DNA of 64,000 bases from Martelella sp. AD-3 (GCF_001578105.1 NZ_CP014275.1:1178001-1242000); one strand, 5' to 3'. Shown: positions 35,150 to 44,954, numbered from the stretch's first letter. The notes: generated by a model from the letters alone, not told the origin. Numbers and translations are program-made.

Positions 35150-35862
35150 TGGGTCAGAAAATCAATCCGATCGGTTTCCGCCTCGGCATCAACCGTACCT
35201 GGGACAGCCGCTGGTTCGCCGACAATCACGAATACGGCAAGCTGCTCCACGAAGACCTGAAGATCCGCAGCTTCATCCAGAAGGAACTGAAGCAGGCCGG
35301 CGTCTCCAAGGTCGTTATCGAGCGTCCGCACAAGAAGTGCCGCGTCACCATCCATTCGGCCCGTCCGGGCCTCATCATCGGCAAGAAGGGCGCGGACATC
35401 GAAAAGCTGCGCAGCAAGCTTGCGACGATGACCGAGTCGGAAATGCACCTCAACATCGTTGAAGTGCGCAAGCCGGAGACCGATGCCACGCTGGTCGCCC
35501 AGTCGATCGCGCAGCAGCTGGAACGGCGTATCGCCTTCCGCCGCGCCATGAAGCGCTCGGTTCAGTCGGCCATGCGTCTCGGCGCCGAAGGCATCCGCAT
35601 AGTCTGCTCGGGCCGCCTCGGCGGCGCCGAGATCGCGCGGACCGAATGGTATCGCGAAGGCCGCGTTCCGCTTCACACGCTGCGCGCCGACATCGACTAC
35701 GGCACGGCCGAAGCCGAAACCGCATACGGCATTTGCGGCATCAAGGTCTGGGTCTTCAAGGGCGAAATCCTTGAGCACGATCCGATGGCCTCCGAGCGTC
35801 GCGCGACCGAGGGCGACAACAAGGGTAACAGCGGCAACAATCGCCGCCGCGAAAACGCCTGA
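35149..35862 (+). CDS. rpsC: 30S ribosomal protein S3
   Basis: 237 residues; forms the mRNA entry site. N-terminal KH domain with the [11 protein letters not shown] loop, then the S3 C-terminal domain ([22 protein letters not shown]). The C-terminal tail is rich in Asn, Gly and Arg, as in other rhizobia. Confidence 0.98.
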   Translation: MGQKINPIGFRLGINRTWDSRWFADNHEYGKLLHEDLKIRSFIQKELKQAGVSKVVIERPHKKCRVTIHSARPGLIIGKKGADIEKLRSKLATMTESEMHLNIVEVRKPETDATLVAQSIAQQLERRIAFRRAMKRSVQSAMRLGAEGIRIVCSGRLGGAEIARTEWYREGRVPLHTLRADIDYGTAEAETAYGICGIKVWVFKGEILEHDPMASERRATEGDNKGNSGNNRRRENA

Positions 35863-35899
35863 TAAGGGCGATTTCCGCGAAGTTCGGAGATAGAAGAAA

Positions 35900-36313
35900 A
35901 TGTTGCAGCCAAAGCGTACAAAGTACCGCAAGCAGTTCAAGGGCCGCATCCATGGCGCAGCCAAGGGCGGCAGCGATCTGGCTTTCGGTGAATATGGGCT
36001 TAAGGCGCAGGAACCCAACCGCGTCAACGCGCGCGAGATCGAGGCGGCCCGCCGCGCGATCACCCGTCACATGAAGCGTGCCGGCCGCGTGTGGATCCGT
36101 ATCTTTCCCGACACGCCGGTCACCTCCAAGCCGACCGAAGTGCGTATGGGTAAGGGCAAGGGCGGCGTCGATTACTGGGCGGCCCGCGTCAAGCCCGGCC
36201 GGATCATGTTCGAAATCGATGGTGTGAGCGAAGACATTGCTCGTGAAGCCCTGCGCCTCGGCGCGGCCAAGCTTTCGGTCAAGACGCGCTTCATCCAGCG
36301 TATCGCAGAGTAA
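35900..36313 (+). CDS. rplP: 50S ribosomal protein L16
   Basis: 137 residues, near the A site and essential for 50S function. N terminus [15 protein letters not shown] and the arginine-rich [22 protein letters not shown] segment (hydroxylated on Arg by YcfD in some proteobacteria) are diagnostic. It starts 37 bases after rpsC. Confidence 0.98.
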   Translation: MLQPKRTKYRKQFKGRIHGAAKGGSDLAFGEYGLKAQEPNRVNAREIEAARRAITRHMKRAGRVWIRIFPDTPVTSKPTEVRMGKGKGGVDYWAARVKPGRIMFEIDGVSEDIAREALRLGAAKLSVKTRFIQRIAE

Positions 36314-36325
36314 GGAGTGGTACCG

Positions 36326-36526
36326 ATGAAAACTTCTGACGTACACGCCATGACCGAAGACCAGCTCAAGGACGAGCTCGCCAAGCTGAAGAAGGAGCAG
36401 TTCAACCTGCGCTTCCAGAAGGCGACCGGACAGCTGGAAAAAACGGCGCGCATCAAGGAAGTGCGCCGCGACATCGCGCGTGTGAAAACCATTGCTGCCC
36501 AGAAGGCGGCGGCCGCCAAGGCCTGA
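36326..36526 (+). CDS. rpmC: 50S ribosomal protein L29
   Basis: 66 residues, a two-helix protein beside the tunnel exit. The start [10 protein letters not shown] was chosen over a GTG three codons upstream because TAAGGAGTGG lies just ahead of it and the homologous N terminus begins with MK. The [14 protein letters not shown] block is diagnostic. Confidence 0.95.
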   Translation: MKTSDVHAMTEDQLKDELAKLKKEQFNLRFQKATGQLEKTARIKEVRRDIARVKTIAAQKAAAAKA

Positions 36527-36550
36527 GAACTATAAAGGACCGACAAGAAA

Positions 36551-36787
36551 ATGCCTAAACGCATCCTGCAAGGCGTTGTCGTCAGCGACAAGAACGATAA
36601 AACGGTCGTAGTCCGGGTTGAGCGTCGTTTCGCCCACCCGCTGATGCAGAAGACTGTACGCCGCTCGAAGAAGTACAAGGCGCATGACGCCGAAAACCAG
36701 TACAAGATCGGGGATACCGTATTCATCGAGGAATGCGCGCCGATCTCCAAGGACAAGCGCTGGACGGTGGTTTCCGCCCAGGCCTGA
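36551..36787 (+). CDS. rpsQ: 30S ribosomal protein S17
   Basis: 78 residues with the OB fold; a primary 16S rRNA binder in the 30S body. N terminus [21 protein letters not shown] is diagnostic. It is followed by an unusually long 365-base spacer, where the S10-spc gene run is normally tight. Confidence 0.97.
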   Translation: MPKRILQGVVVSDKNDKTVVVRVERRFAHPLMQKTVRRSKKYKAHDAENQYKIGDTVFIEECAPISKDKRWTVVSAQA

Positions 36788-37152
36788 CTTTTAAAATTGA
36801 ACAGCTATTTCGCCGGGCCCCTTGCGCTTTGGCGAAATATCTGTATGTAGCACGGCATCGAGATGCGGGGGCGTCCGGCGACGGGCGGCCTTTTCCGTAA
36901 GGGCTTTCCCCTTCGAAAAGGGGCGTCGAGCCCCGAAAGACGCTACAAGAAGACGCTCTGGCTCTTGCACGCGGTGCAGGCCCCGAAAGAAATCCTTTTC
37001 GGGCCGCATGGTTTTGAAAGTGCTGGACAGGAAATTCGAGCGACCGCCGGGTCAGGTTTTGGCAGGGCGGGCGCTTTGATACGTGTCGATTAAGCTGGTC
37101 TAGGGGGCAGAGGTGCCCAACCGGTCCGGTAACAACAAGAAGGCGACCTGAT
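36788..37152 (+). other. 365-base structured spacer between rpsQ and rplN
   Basis: No convincing gene: the longest frame, 76 codons, resembles nothing recognised. The spacer begins with a promoter-like pair and then holds three hairpins in a row: 36901-36933 (GGGCT..AGCCC around CCCCTT-CGAA-AAGGGG), 36966-36978 (TGCAC-GCG-GTGCA) and 36979-37005 (GGCCC..GGGCC). A 10-base direct repeat CCCCGAAAGA occurs at 36931-36940 and 36981-36990. A structured leader for the rplN-led spc genes or a small RNA is possible. Confidence 0.5.
36822..36849 (+). promoter_or_regulatory. Candidate internal promoter for the spc genes
   Basis: TTGCGC (36822-36827) and TATGTA (36844-36849) with a 16-base spacer, lying at the start of the rpsQ-rplN gap in a locally A+T-rich stretch. 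It could give rplN onward an independent transcript. Hexamer likeness is the only evidence. Confidence 0.35.
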
Positions 37153-37521
37153 ATGATTCAGATGCAAACAAACCTCGACGTGGCGGATAATTCCGGCGCG
37201 CGTCGTGTCATGTGCATCAAGGTTCTGGGCGGCTCCAAGCGTAAATATGCCTCGATCGGCGACATCATCGTCGTATCGGTGAAAGAGGCTGTTCCGCGCG
37301 GACGCGTCAAGAAGGGCGATGTGATGAAGGCCGTTGTCGTTCGCACGGCAAAGGACATCCGCCGCGCTGACGGCTCCGTCATCCGCTTCGACAGCAATGC
37401 TGCCGTTCTGATCAACAACAACAAAGAGCCGATTGGTACGCGTATCTTCGGGCCGGTTCCGCGCGAGCTGCGTGGCAAGAGCCATATGAAGATCATCTCC
37501 CTGGCTCCGGAAGTTCTGTAA
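37153..37521 (+). CDS. rplN: 50S ribosomal protein L14
   Basis: 122 residues, at the subunit interface where it contacts 16S helix 14 and the silencing factor RsfS. N terminus [27 protein letters not shown] and C terminus [20 protein letters not shown] [16 protein letters not shown] are standard. First gene after the structured spacer, equal to the head of the spc operon in E. coli. Confidence 0.98.
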   Translation: MIQMQTNLDVADNSGARRVMCIKVLGGSKRKYASIGDIIVVSVKEAVPRGRVKKGDVMKAVVVRTAKDIRRADGSVIRFDSNAAVLINNNKEPIGTRIFGPVPRELRGKSHMKIISLAPEVL

Positions 37522-37534
37522 GGGAGCGCGGAAC

Positions 37535-37846
37535 ATGCAGAGAATCAAAAAGGGCGACAAGGTCGTCGTGATCGCCGGCAAGGACAAGGGCCGCACCGGT
37601 GAAGTTGTACAGGTTTTCCCGAAGGAAGACCGCGCCGTCGTTTCGGGCATCAATGTCGTGCGTCGCCACCAGCGGCAGACGCAGACCACCGAAGCCGGCA
37701 TCATCACCAAGGAAGCGCCGGTTCACCTTTCGAACCTCGCGATCGCCGATCCGAAGGACGGCAAGCCGACGCGGGTCGGCTTCAAGGTCGAGGGTGAGAA
37801 GAAGGTCCGCTATGCAAAGCGTTCGGGAGAAGTGATCGATGGCTGA
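37535..37846 (+). CDS. rplX: 50S ribosomal protein L24
   Basis: 103 residues with an N-terminal KOW motif ([19 protein letters not shown]). One of the two assembly-initiator proteins of the 50S subunit. It overlaps rplE by 8 bases. Confidence 0.98.
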   Translation: MQRIKKGDKVVVIAGKDKGRTGEVVQVFPKEDRAVVSGINVVRRHQRQTQTTEAGIITKEAPVHLSNLAIADPKDGKPTRVGFKVEGEKKVRYAKRSGEVIDG

Positions 37847-38396
37847 AGCAAAGTATGAGCCGCGCCTGAAGACGGTTTTCAACGAAAAGATCCGTGCTGA
37901 GCTGCAGGAGAGCTTTTCCTACGCCAACCCGATGATGATCCCGCGCCTCGACAAGGTCGTGATCAACATGGGCGTCGGCGAGGCTGTTGGTGATTCGAAG
38001 AAGCCGACCAATGCCGCAGCCGACCTCTCGGCGATCGCCGGCCAGAAGGCCGTGATCACCCATGCGCGCAACTCCATCGCCGGCTTCAAGGTCCGCGAAG
38101 GCATGCCGATCGGCGCCAAGGTGACGCTGCGCGGCGACCGCATGTATGAATTCGTTGACCGCCTGGTGAACATCGCGCTGCCGCGCGTTCGCGACTTCCG
38201 CGGCCTCAATCCGAAGAGCTTTGACGGCCGTGGCAACTTCGCCATGGGCATCAAGGAGCACATCGTGTTCCCCGAGATCGAATATGACAAGGTCGATCAG
38301 ATGTGGGGCATGGACATCATCGTTTGCACGACGGCGAACACGGACGACGAAGCGCGGGCGCTCCTGACAGCGTTCAACTTCCCGTTCCGCAAATAA
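37839..38396 (+). CDS. rplE: 50S ribosomal protein L5
   Basis: 185 residues; binds 5S rRNA and contacts the P-site t[23 protein letters not shown] and the [24 protein letters not shown] region are diagnostic. Start lies inside the end of rplX, so translation is coupled. Confidence 0.98.
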   Translation: MAEAKYEPRLKTVFNEKIRAELQESFSYANPMMIPRLDKVVINMGVGEAVGDSKKPTNAAADLSAIAGQKAVITHARNSIAGFKVREGMPIGAKVTLRGDRMYEFVDRLVNIALPRVRDFRGLNPKSFDGRGNFAMGIKEHIVFPEIEYDKVDQMWGMDIIVCTTANTDDEARALLTAFNFPFRK

Positions 38397-38428
38397 CCGT
38401 AACGACGAGCGTAGAAAAGGAAAACGAC

Positions 38429-38734
38429 ATGGCGAAAGTAAGCGCAGTCGAAAAGAACAAGCGCCGCCGCAAGACGGTCGCCCGGGACGCAGAGAAGCGT
38501 GCCGCGCTGAAGGCGATCATCAAGAACCAGGAACTGCCGATCGAAGAGCGGTTCCGCGCTTCCCTGAAGCTGGCGGAAATGCCCCGCGACGGCTCCAAGA
38601 CGCGTATCCGCAACCGCTGCGAAGTATCCGGCCGTCCGCGTGCGTATTACCGCAAGCTGGGCATGTCCCGTATCGCGCTGCGTGATCTCGGCAACACCGG
38701 CAAGGTGCCGGGCGTCGTCAAGTCGAGCTGGTAA
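38429..38734 (+). CDS. rpsN: 30S ribosomal protein S14, zinc-free type
   Basis: 101 residues. This is the longer form without the four zinc cysteines (only one Cys is present, in [16 protein letters not shown]), normal for alphaproteobacteria. The start [11 protein letters not shown] at 38429 follows AAAAGGAAAACG; a longer frame runs back into rplE. Confidence 0.97.
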   Translation: MAKVSAVEKNKRRRKTVARDAEKRAALKAIIKNQELPIEERFRASLKLAEMPRDGSKTRIRNRCEVSGRPRAYYRKLGMSRIALRDLGNTGKVPGVVKSSW

Positions 38735-38745
38735 GGAGGCGTCCA

Positions 38746-39144
38746 ATGGCAATGTCTGATCCCCTGGGCGATATGCTCACCCGTATCCGCAACGGCGCCT
38801 CGCGCCGCAAGTCCTCCGTGACGACGCCGGCTTCCAAGCTGCGCGCCCACGTTCTGGACGTGCTGCAGGCCGAAGGCTACATCCGCGGCTACACCCAGAC
38901 CGAATTCGAGAACGGCAAGTCCGAGATCGAAATCGAGCTGAAATATTACGAGAACGCGTCCGTGATCCGTGAGATCGCCCGCGTTTCCAAGCCGGGCCGC
39001 CGGGTCTATGTCTCGGTCAAGTCCATTCCGCAGGTCGCAAATGGTCTGGGTATCACGATCCTTTCCACCCCCAAGGGTGTGATGGCTGATCACCAGGCGC
39101 GCGAACAGAATGTTGGTGGCGAGGTTCTCTGCTCGGTCTTCTAA
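38746..39144 (+). CDS. rpsH: 30S ribosomal protein S8
   Basis: 132 residues; key 16S rRNA binder in the 30S platform. N terminus [13 protein letters not shown] and C-terminal [26 protein letters not shown] are diagnostic. In E. coli S8 represses the spc operon by binding the rplE message; no matching RNA site was identified here. A GGAGG site precedes the start. Confidence 0.98.
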   Translation: MAMSDPLGDMLTRIRNGASRRKSSVTTPASKLRAHVLDVLQAEGYIRGYTQTEFENGKSEIEIELKYYENASVIREIARVSKPGRRVYVSVKSIPQVANGLGITILSTPKGVMADHQAREQNVGGEVLCSVF

Positions 39145-39186
39145 GATCCGGGTCGTTCCTCCTAACGAAACAGACAGGTAGAGAAA

Positions 39187-39720
39187 ATGTCTCGTATCGG
39201 TAAAAAGCCCGTTCAGGTTCCGGCTGGTGTGACTGCGACCGTAGATGGCCAGAAAGTCACAGCCAAGGGCCCCAAGGGCGAGCTCTCCTTCGTCGCCAAT
39301 GACGAAGTGAGCGTCAAGCTCGAGGACAACGCGATCGTTGTTTCCCCGATCAACCAGTCCAAGGACGCCCGCTCCAAGTGGGGCATGTCGCGGACCATGG
39401 TTGAGAACATCATCAATGGTGTCACCAAAGGCTACGAGCGCAAGCTCGAGATCAACGGCGTTGGCTACCGCGCGGCCATGCAGGGCAAGAACCTGCAGCT
39501 GTCGCTCGGCTTCTCCCACGAGGTTGTCTATCAGCCGCCGGAAGGCATCACGATTGCCTGCCCGAAGCCGACGGAAATCACCGTCACCGGCATCGACAAG
39601 CAGGTCGTCGGCCAGGTCGCTGCGAACATTCGCGAATATCGCGGTCCCGAGCCCTACAAGGGCAAGGGCGTGAAATACGCGGAAGAGCGCATCGTCCGCA
39701 AGGAAGGCAAGAAGAAGTAA
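39187..39720 (+). CDS. rplF: 50S ribosomal protein L6
   Basis: 177 residues made of two related domains, near the factor-binding site. The C-terminal [23 protein letters not shown] signature is intact, with none of the truncations linked to aminoglycoside resistance. Confidence 0.98.
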   Translation: MSRIGKKPVQVPAGVTATVDGQKVTAKGPKGELSFVANDEVSVKLEDNAIVVSPINQSKDARSKWGMSRTMVENIINGVTKGYERKLEINGVGYRAAMQGKNLQLSLGFSHEVVYQPPEGITIACPKPTEITVTGIDKQVVGQVAANIREYRGPEPYKGKGVKYAEERIVRKEGKKK

Positions 39721-39732
39721 GGAACACGCGTT

Positions 39733-40095
39733 ATGGCTAGCAGGAAAGAAACCATTGCACGCCGCGCCAGCCGCGTGCGCCGCCAGGTCAAGAAAGTGGC
39801 AAACGGCCGTCCGCGTCTGTCGGTTTACCGTTCGTCCAAGAACATCTACGCCCAGATCATCGACGATACGGCCGGCCGCACGCTGGCTGCCGCCTCGACG
39901 CTCGACGCTTCGCTCAAGTCTTCGCTGAAGACCGGCGCGGACCGCGAGGCCGCCGAAGCCGTCGGCAAGCTCGTCGCCGAGCGCGCCACCAAGGCGGGCG
40001 TCAAGGAAGTCGTGTTCGATCGCGGCGCCTTCATCTTTCACGGTCGCATCAAGGCTCTGGCCGACGGCGCCCGCGAAGGTGGCCTGAGCTTCTGA
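39733..40095 (+). CDS. rplR: 50S ribosomal protein L18
   Basis: 120 residues; binds 5S rRNA in the central protuberance. [18 protein letters not shown] and [24 protein letters not shown] are diagnostic. Followed by a 174-base gap with a strong hairpin before rpsE. Confidence 0.98.
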   Translation: MASRKETIARRASRVRRQVKKVANGRPRLSVYRSSKNIYAQIIDDTAGRTLAAASTLDASLKSSLKTGADREAAEAVGKLVAERATKAGVKEVVFDRGAFIFHGRIKALADGAREGGLSF

Positions 40096-40104
40096 TGAAG
40101 CTTC

Positions 40105-40130
40105 GAGCGCCCTTCATCGAAAGGGCGCTC
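40105..40130 (+). other. Strong hairpin between rplR and rpsE
   Basis: A perfect 10-bp inverted repeat, GAGCGCCCTT (40105-40114) and AAGGGCGCTC (40121-40130), with a 6-base loop. No T-run follows, so it is not a standard terminator; it may stabilise RNA ends after processing or regulate rpsE. The rest of the 174-base gap (40096-40269) shows no gene. Confidence 0.6.
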
Positions 40131-40269
40131 CTGACATCCGGCCAAGGCGATACTGTTTCTTCGGAACTCAAGTCGCCTTCGGTCACACACCGGCCGCCCC
40201 TCGCCAGAAATGGCAGAAGCGGCTTTCACATTTGCCGATTGCACCCGGAAAAGAAAAAGGAACAGGACA

Positions 40270-40839
40270 ATGGCACAGGACAGACGGGGATCGCGCGACG
40301 ATCGCCATAACAGGGATGAGCGCGACAGCGAATTCGTTGACAAGCTCGTTGCCATCAACCGCGTGGCCAAGACCGTCAAGGGCGGCCGCCGCATGGGTTT
40401 TGCTGCACTCGTCGTCGTTGGTGACGGCAAGGGCCGCGTCGGCTTCGGCCACGGCAAGGCGCGCGAAGTGCCGGAAGCCATCCGCAAGGCGACCGAGGCC
40501 GCCAAGCGCGAGATGATCTTCGTGCCGCTGCGCGACGGTCGTACGCTGCATCACGACGTCAAGGGCCGCCACGGCGCCGGCAAGGTTCTGCTGCGCACCG
40601 CCAAGGCCGGTACCGGCATCATCGCCGGCGGTCCGATGCGCGCCGTTTTCGAAACGCTGGGCGTTGCCGATGTGGTTGCCAAGTCGACCGGTTCGTCCAA
40701 CCCCTACAACATGGTCCGCGCCACCTTTGATGCCCTGAAGAGCCAGGTGCATCCGAAGGACATCGCAGCGCAGCGCGGCCTCAAATACGCCACGCTCCAG
40801 GCTCGCCGCCAGGCCGCCGGCGCTGTTGTCGACGAGTAA
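40270..40839 (+). CDS. rpsE: 30S ribosomal protein S5
   Basis: 189 residues; part of the mRNA entry site, important for accuracy. The N-terminal dsRBD-like domain ([31 protein letters not shown]) and the C-terminal domain are complete. The start [14 protein letters not shown] was chosen over one 60 bases upstream because GGAACAGGA precedes it and it fits homologue length. Confidence 0.97.
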   Translation: MAQDRRGSRDDRHNRDERDSEFVDKLVAINRVAKTVKGGRRMGFAALVVVGDGKGRVGFGHGKAREVPEAIRKATEAAKREMIFVPLRDGRTLHHDVKGRHGAGKVLLRTAKAGTGIIAGGPMRAVFETLGVADVVAKSTGSSNPYNMVRATFDALKSQVHPKDIAAQRGLKYATLQARRQAAGAVVDE

Positions 40840-40850
40840 GAGAGGCGAAC

Positions 40851-41051
40851 ATGGCCAAGGCTAGCACCAAGAAGACTGTCACCGTTGAGCAGATCGGCAG
40901 CCCGATCCGCCGTCCCGCCGTCCAGCGCCAGACGCTGATCGGCCTCGGCCTCAACAAGATGCATCGCGTCCGCACCCTGGAAGATACGCCTGCTGTGCGC
41001 GGCATGATCAACAAGGTGTCCCATCTCGTGCGCGTCGTCGACGAGAAGTGA
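40851..41051 (+). CDS. rpmD: 50S ribosomal protein L30
   Basis: 66 residues. The core [25 protein letters not shown] is diagnostic. The gene is 11 bases after rpsE and 14 bases before the chosen rplO start. Confidence 0.97.
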   Translation: MAKASTKKTVTVEQIGSPIRRPAVQRQTLIGLGLNKMHRVRTLEDTPAVRGMINKVSHLVRVVDEK

Positions 41052-41065
41052 GACGGGAGAAGATT

Positions 41066-41542
41066 ATGAAACTCAACGAAATCAAGGACCGCGAAGGCGC
41101 AACACACGCCAAGAAGCGCGTCGGCCGCGGCATCGGCTCGGGCACCGGCAAGACCGGCGGCCGCGGCGTCAAGGGCCAGAAGTCGCGTTCGGGCGTTGCC
41201 ATCAACGGTTTCGAAGGCGGCCAGATGCCCATCTATCGCCGTCTGCCGAAGCGCGGCTTCACCAACATCTTCGCCAAGGACTTCGTCGAGGTCTCGCTCG
41301 GCCGCCTGCAGGCCGCCGTCGATGCCAAGAAGCTGGACGCGAAGACCACGGTGACCGCCGAAGTGCTGAAGGAAGCCGGTGTGATTCGCCGCGTGAAGGA
41401 CGGTGTTCGCATCCTGTCCGACGGCGAACTGAAGGCGAAGCTCACGCTTGAGGTCGCCGGTGCCTCGAAACCGGCGATCGAGAAGATCGAGAAGGCCGGC
41501 GGTTCGATAACCGTGCTGGCCGGCGCGAAGAACGCCGAGTAA
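41066..41542 (+). CDS. rplO: 50S ribosomal protein L15
   Basis: 158 residues; late-assembly core protein of the 50S. N terminus [34 protein letters not shown] is diagnostic and has GGGAGAAG upstream; an ATG 18 bases earlier would overlap rpmD. A strong terminator lies about 20 bases downstream, before secY. Confidence 0.97.
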   Translation: MKLNEIKDREGATHAKKRVGRGIGSGTGKTGGRGVKGQKSRSGVAINGFEGGQMPIYRRLPKRGFTNIFAKDFVEVSLGRLQAAVDAKKLDAKTTVTAEVLKEAGVIRRVKDGVRILSDGELKAKLTLEVAGASKPAIEKIEKAGGSITVLAGAKNAE

Positions 41543-41564
41543 AAGCGCTGAATTGAAAAATGAT

Positions 41565-41595
41565 CGCCCGGAGTGCTTCACACCGGGCGTTTTTT
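41565..41595 (+). terminator. Intrinsic terminator between rplO and secY
   Basis: CGCCCGG (41565-41571) pairs with CCGGGCG (41583-41589), the inner GTG-CTT-CAC adds a second stem, and six T follow (41590-41595). This is a textbook intrinsic terminator, placed inside what is usually one spc transcript. It should cut transcription into secY-adk, or be partial. Confidence 0.75.
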
Positions 41596-41763
41596 CTTCC
41601 ATATGTGCCTCGACCACCGGCCGGCCCCGATCGTTCGTGTCCTGCGGGTGGTTTATCGCGAATGCCGGTGAGCGCCCGTGAAGGGCTGCATCTCGGCTGA
41701 GGCGATCTGGCACTTAATCGCACCGGGCGCCTGTCGCGGCCGTGCGGCGACGCGGAGATACGC

Positions 41764-43101
41764 ATGGCTTCTGCAGCGGAACAACTTGCATCCAATCTCA
41801 ATTTCTCGACCTTCGCGAAGGCGACGGACCTGAAGAAGCGCATCTGGTTTACGCTTCTCGCGCTCCTCGTCTACCGGCTCGGCACGCATATTCCGCTTCC
41901 CGGCATCAATCTCGATGCCTATGCGCAGGCCTTTCAGGGCCAGTCCGAAGGTATTCTGGGCATGTTCAACATGTTCTCGGGCGGCGCGGTCCAACGCATG
42001 GCGATCTTCGCGCTCGGCATCATGCCCTATATTTCGGCCTCCATCATCGTGCAGCTTCTGACGGCCGTGGTGCCGTCGCTTGAAGCGCTGAAGAAGGAGG
42101 GTGAACAGGGCCGCAAGATCATCAACCAGTACACCCGCTACGGCACGGTGGTGCTCGCCACCGCCCAGGCCTACGGCATCGCCATCGGCCTGCAGTCGGG
42201 CAATAATCTGGTCACCGATCCGGGCTGGTTCTTCATCCTCTCGAGCGTCGTCACGCTGGTCGGCGGCACCATGTTCCTGATGTGGCTCGGCGAGCAGATC
42301 ACCTCGCGCGGCATCGGCAACGGCATTTCGCTGATCATCTTCGCCGGCATCGTCGCCGGATTGCCGGCTGCCGTCGGCAACCTTCTTGAACTGTCGCGTG
42401 TCGGTTCGATCTCGGCCTTCGTCGCCGTCGGCATTCTGGTCGTCGTGGTCGCCATTTTCGCGCTGATCGTCTTCGTCGAGCGGGCGCAGCGTCGTCTGCT
42501 GATCCAGTATCCGAAGCGCCAGGTCGGCAACCGCATGTTCCAGGGCGACACGTCGCACCTGCCGCTGAAGCTCAACACGTCGGGCGTGATCCCGGCGATC
42601 TTTGCGTCTTCGCTGCTGCTTCTCCCGGCAACGCTTGCAGGCTTTTCCTCCAGCGAGCTGCCAGGCTGGGCGACGGCGACGATCGCGGCGCTCGGCCACG
42701 GCCAGGCGCTCTACATGGTCGCCTACGGCGCGCTGATTGCGTTCTTTGCTTTCTTCTACACCGCCATCGTCTTCAACCCGAAGGAGACGGCGGACAATCT
42801 GAAGCGCCATGGCGGCTTCATTCCGGGCATCCGTCCGGGCGAGCGTACGGCCGAGTACATAGACTATGTTCTGACTCGCATTACGGTGGTCGGTGCGATC
42901 TATCTGGTGTTCGTGTGCATCCTGCCGGAGATCCTGGTGGCGCGCACGGGCGTCTCGCTGGCGCTGGGCGGCACGTCGCTGCTCATCATCGTCAGCGTCA
43001 CGCTGGACACCGTATCGCAGATACAGGGACATCTGATCGCCCAGCAGTATGAGGGGCTGATCAAGAAATCGAAATTGCGGGGAGGAAAGAGGGGACGATG
43101 A
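41764..43101 (+). CDS. secY: Preprotein translocase subunit SecY
   Basis: 445-residue inner-membrane channel of the Sec pathway, about ten membrane helices. The N-terminal [11 protein letters not shown] block, the [14 protein letters not shown] segment and the cytosolic loop [25 protein letters not shown] are diagnostic. It lies in the usual place after rplO but 221 bases away, with a terminator between. Its stop overlaps the adk start as ATGA. Confidence 0.98.
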   Translation: MASAAEQLASNLNFSTFAKATDLKKRIWFTLLALLVYRLGTHIPLPGINLDAYAQAFQGQSEGILGMFNMFSGGAVQRMAIFALGIMPYISASIIVQLLTAVVPSLEALKKEGEQGRKIINQYTRYGTVVLATAQAYGIAIGLQSGNNLVTDPGWFFILSSVVTLVGGTMFLMWLGEQITSRGIGNGISLIIFAGIVAGLPAAVGNLLELSRVGSISAFVAVGILVVVVAIFALIVFVERAQRRLLIQYPKRQVGNRMFQGDTSHLPLKLNTSGVIPAIFASSLLLLPATLAGFSSSELPGWATATIAALGHGQALYMVAYGALIAFFAFFYTAIVFNPKETADNLKRHGGFIPGIRPGERTAEYIDYVLTRITVVGAIYLVFVCILPEILVARTGVSLALGGTSLLIIVSVTLDTVSQIQGHLIAQQYEGLIKKSKLRGGKRGR

Positions 43102-43748
43102 GACTTATACTTCTGGGACCGCCCGGCGCCGGCAAGGGAACGCAGGCGCAGCGTATCGTGGCCAATCACGGCATTCCGCAGCTCTCGACGGGGGACATGC
43201 TGCGCGCCGCCGTGGCCGCGGAGACCGAAGTCGGCAAGAAGGCCAAGGCGGTCATGGATGCCGGCGGTCTTGTCTCGGATGATATCGTGATCGCCATTGT
43301 CTCGGAGCGAATCGACCAGGACGACTGCAAGGACGGCTTCATTCTGGACGGTTTCCCGCGCACGCTGGTGCAGGCGGATGCCACAGAGAAGATGCTGTCC
43401 GCCAAGGGCATCGAACTCGACGCAGTCATCGAGATCCAGGTTGATGACGAGACGCTGACGGAACGAATCGCCGGGCGCTACAGCTGCGCCAATTGCGGCG
43501 CCGGCTACCATGACGAGTTCCACAAGCCGAAGGTGGAGGGCGTTTGCGACAAGTGCGGCTCGACCGAATTCAAGCGTCGACCGGACGACAACCGGGAGAC
43601 GGTGGAGAAGCGCCTGAAGGCCTATTACAAGGAGACGGCGCCGCTGATCGGCTATTATTACGCCAAGGGCAAGCTAAGCTCCGTCGATGGCATGGCCGAC
43701 ATGGACACCGTAACCGCCAGCATCGAGAAGGTTCTGGCAAGCGCGTGA
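43098..43748 (+). CDS. adk: Adenylate kinase, zinc-LID type
   Basis: 216 residues; interconverts AMP and ATP with two ADP. P-loop [10 protein letters not shown] (7-16), LDGFPRT (near 83). The LID domain has four cysteines, Cys130, Cys133, Cys150 and Cys153, the set that binds zinc in Gram-positive and some alphaproteobacterial enzymes, unlike E. coli Adk. Coupled to secY by a 4-base overlap. Confidence 0.97.
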   Translation: MRLILLGPPGAGKGTQAQRIVANHGIPQLSTGDMLRAAVAAETEVGKKAKAVMDAGGLVSDDIVIAIVSERIDQDDCKDGFILDGFPRTLVQADATEKMLSAKGIELDAVIEIQVDDETLTERIAGRYSCANCGAGYHDEFHKPKVEGVCDKCGSTEFKRRPDDNRETVEKRLKAYYKETAPLIGYYYAKGKLSSVDGMADMDTVTASIEKVLASA

Positions 43749-44057
43749 TTCCCGCCACGGCTTCCGGCTGACGATCCGCGCCGGCCGGCAAACATGAATT
43801 CTGTGCGCCCGGAGGCTCTCACGGTCTTCGGGCGGCACAAAAGTGAAGGAAACGGTTGCATTGAAGCGCTGTTTCCGCTATGAGCGCTCCAACTCGCGAC
43901 ATGGGGCAGAACCGTCAAGGTCCTTTTTGATTTCGAACAGGACGGGTTTTGCCACGCAAAGATGTTGCGCAAGAGCTGTTTGAGGCGGGCTTCCCGTCGA
44001 TAAGAAACCGGCAGTTTCCGCTAGCTGCCCAATAGACAATGCTTAAGGAGAATCGGC
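43749..44057 (+). other. 309-base spacer between adk and rpsM
   Basis: No gene is seen. It holds a hairpin near its start (GTGC-GCCCG paired with CGGGC-G-GCAC, 43803-43838) without a T-run, then the promoter candidate at 43856-43884, and about 170 bases of leader ahead of rpsM. The arrangement suggests that the alpha genes are transcribed separately from secY-adk. Confidence 0.5.
43856..43884 (+). promoter_or_regulatory. Candidate promoter for rpsM-rpsK-rpoA-rplQ
   Basis: TTGCAT (43856-43861) and TATGAG (43879-43884) with exactly 17 bases between them. It follows a hairpin and lies about 175 bases upstream of rpsM. Only hexamer likeness and location support it. Confidence 0.4.
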
Positions 44058-44426
44058 GTGGCTCGTATTGCTGGCGTCAACATCCCGACTGCCAAGCGCG
44101 TTGTAATCGCGCTGCAGTATATCCACGGGATCGGACCGAAATTCGCGCAGGACATCTGCACGGCAGCCAACATTCCGGCAGAACGCCGGGTGCATGAGCT
44201 GACGGATGCGGAAGTTCTGCAGATCCGTGAACAGATCGACCGCGACTACATGGTCGAAGGCGACCTGCGTCGCGAGAATTCGATGAACATCAAGCGCCTG
44301 ATGGACCTTGGCTGCTACCGCGGCCTGCGTCACCGTCGCGGCCTTCCGGTTCACGGCCAGCGCACGCATACCAATGCCCGCACCCGCAAGGGCCCGGCAA
44401 AGGCGATTGCAGGCAAGAAGAAGTAA
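44058..44426 (+). CDS. rpsM: 30S ribosomal protein S13
   Basis: 122 residues at the top of the 30S head, bridging to the 50[27 protein letters not shown] and [20 protein letters not shown] are diagnostic. rpmJ, which precedes rpsM in E. coli, is not present here. A GGAG site lies ahead of the GTG start. Confidence 0.98.
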   Translation: MARIAGVNIPTAKRVVIALQYIHGIGPKFAQDICTAANIPAERRVHELTDAEVLQIREQIDRDYMVEGDLRRENSMNIKRLMDLGCYRGLRHRRGLPVHGQRTHTNARTRKGPAKAIAGKKK

Positions 44427-44430
44427 TTCA

Positions 44431-44477
44431 CGGAATAGGTTTATTCCGGAACAAGCCGGCGGTTTCACGCCGGCTTT
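44431..44477 (+). terminator. Two hairpins between rpsM and rpsK, second terminator-like
   Basis: First hairpin: CGGAATA-GGTT-TATTCCG (44431-44448). Second: AGCCGGCG (44454-44461) with CGCCGGCT (44468-44475), followed by only TT. The second looks like a weak intrinsic terminator or attenuator. In E. coli, S4 controls this operon at a leader RNA; here the paired hairpins could play a similar part, which is inference. Confidence 0.45.
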
Positions 44478-44564
44478 CTGCGTAATTGACTGGGGCCTTG
44501 AAATGGGTCCCGTCGGTGGAGCCGCTGGGACTACGGCGGTGAAGAGATCAACGAAAGGGAAGTC

Positions 44565-44954
44565 ATGGCCAAGGAAGCCACCCGCGTTCGCCGCCGCGAG
44601 CGCAAGAATATCTCGTCGGGCGTTGCCCACGTCAATTCGTCGTTCAACAACACGATGATCACCATCACGGATGCACAGGGCAATGCCATTGCCTGGTCGT
44701 CCGCCGGTGCCAAGGGCTTCAAGGGTTCGCGCAAGTCGACCCCCTTTGCCGCTCAGATCGCTGCCGAGGACTGCGCCAAGAAGGCTCAGGAGCACGGCAT
44801 GAAGTCGCTGGAAGTCGAAGTCTGCGGTCCGGGTTCCGGTCGCGAATCGGCTCTGCGCGCGCTCCAGGCTGCCGGTTTCGTCATCACCTCGATCCGCGAT
44901 GTGACGCCGATCCCGCACAATGGTTGCCGCCCGCGCAAGAAGCGTCGCGTTTAA
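44565..44954 (+). CDS. rpsK: 30S ribosomal protein S11
   Basis: 129 residues of the 30S platform. [22 protein letters not shown] and [21 protein letters not shown] are diagnostic. rpsD, which follows rpsK in E. coli, is absent, so rpoA is next, as in other alphaproteobacteria. Confidence 0.98.
   Translation: MAKEATRVRRRERKNISSGVAHVNSSFNNTMITITDAQGNAIAWSSAGAKGFKGSRKSTPFAAQIAAEDCAKKAQEHGMKSLEVEVCGPGSGRESALRALQAAGFVITSIRDVTPIPHNGCRPRKKRRV

Noticed and set aside
36822..37093. Frames of 76 and 85 codons in the rpsQ-rplN spacer
   Set aside because: No ribosome-binding site, overlapping hairpins explain the sequence better, and the translations look random and Arg-rich.
40095..40310. 71-codon frame between rplR and rpsE
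   Set aside because: It starts inside the rplR stop, runs through the hairpin and into rpsE in another frame, and resembles nothing.
43803..43838. Hairpin after adk as an intrinsic terminator
   Set aside because: The stem has a bulge and is followed by AAAAGTGAAGG on the plus strand, with no T-run.
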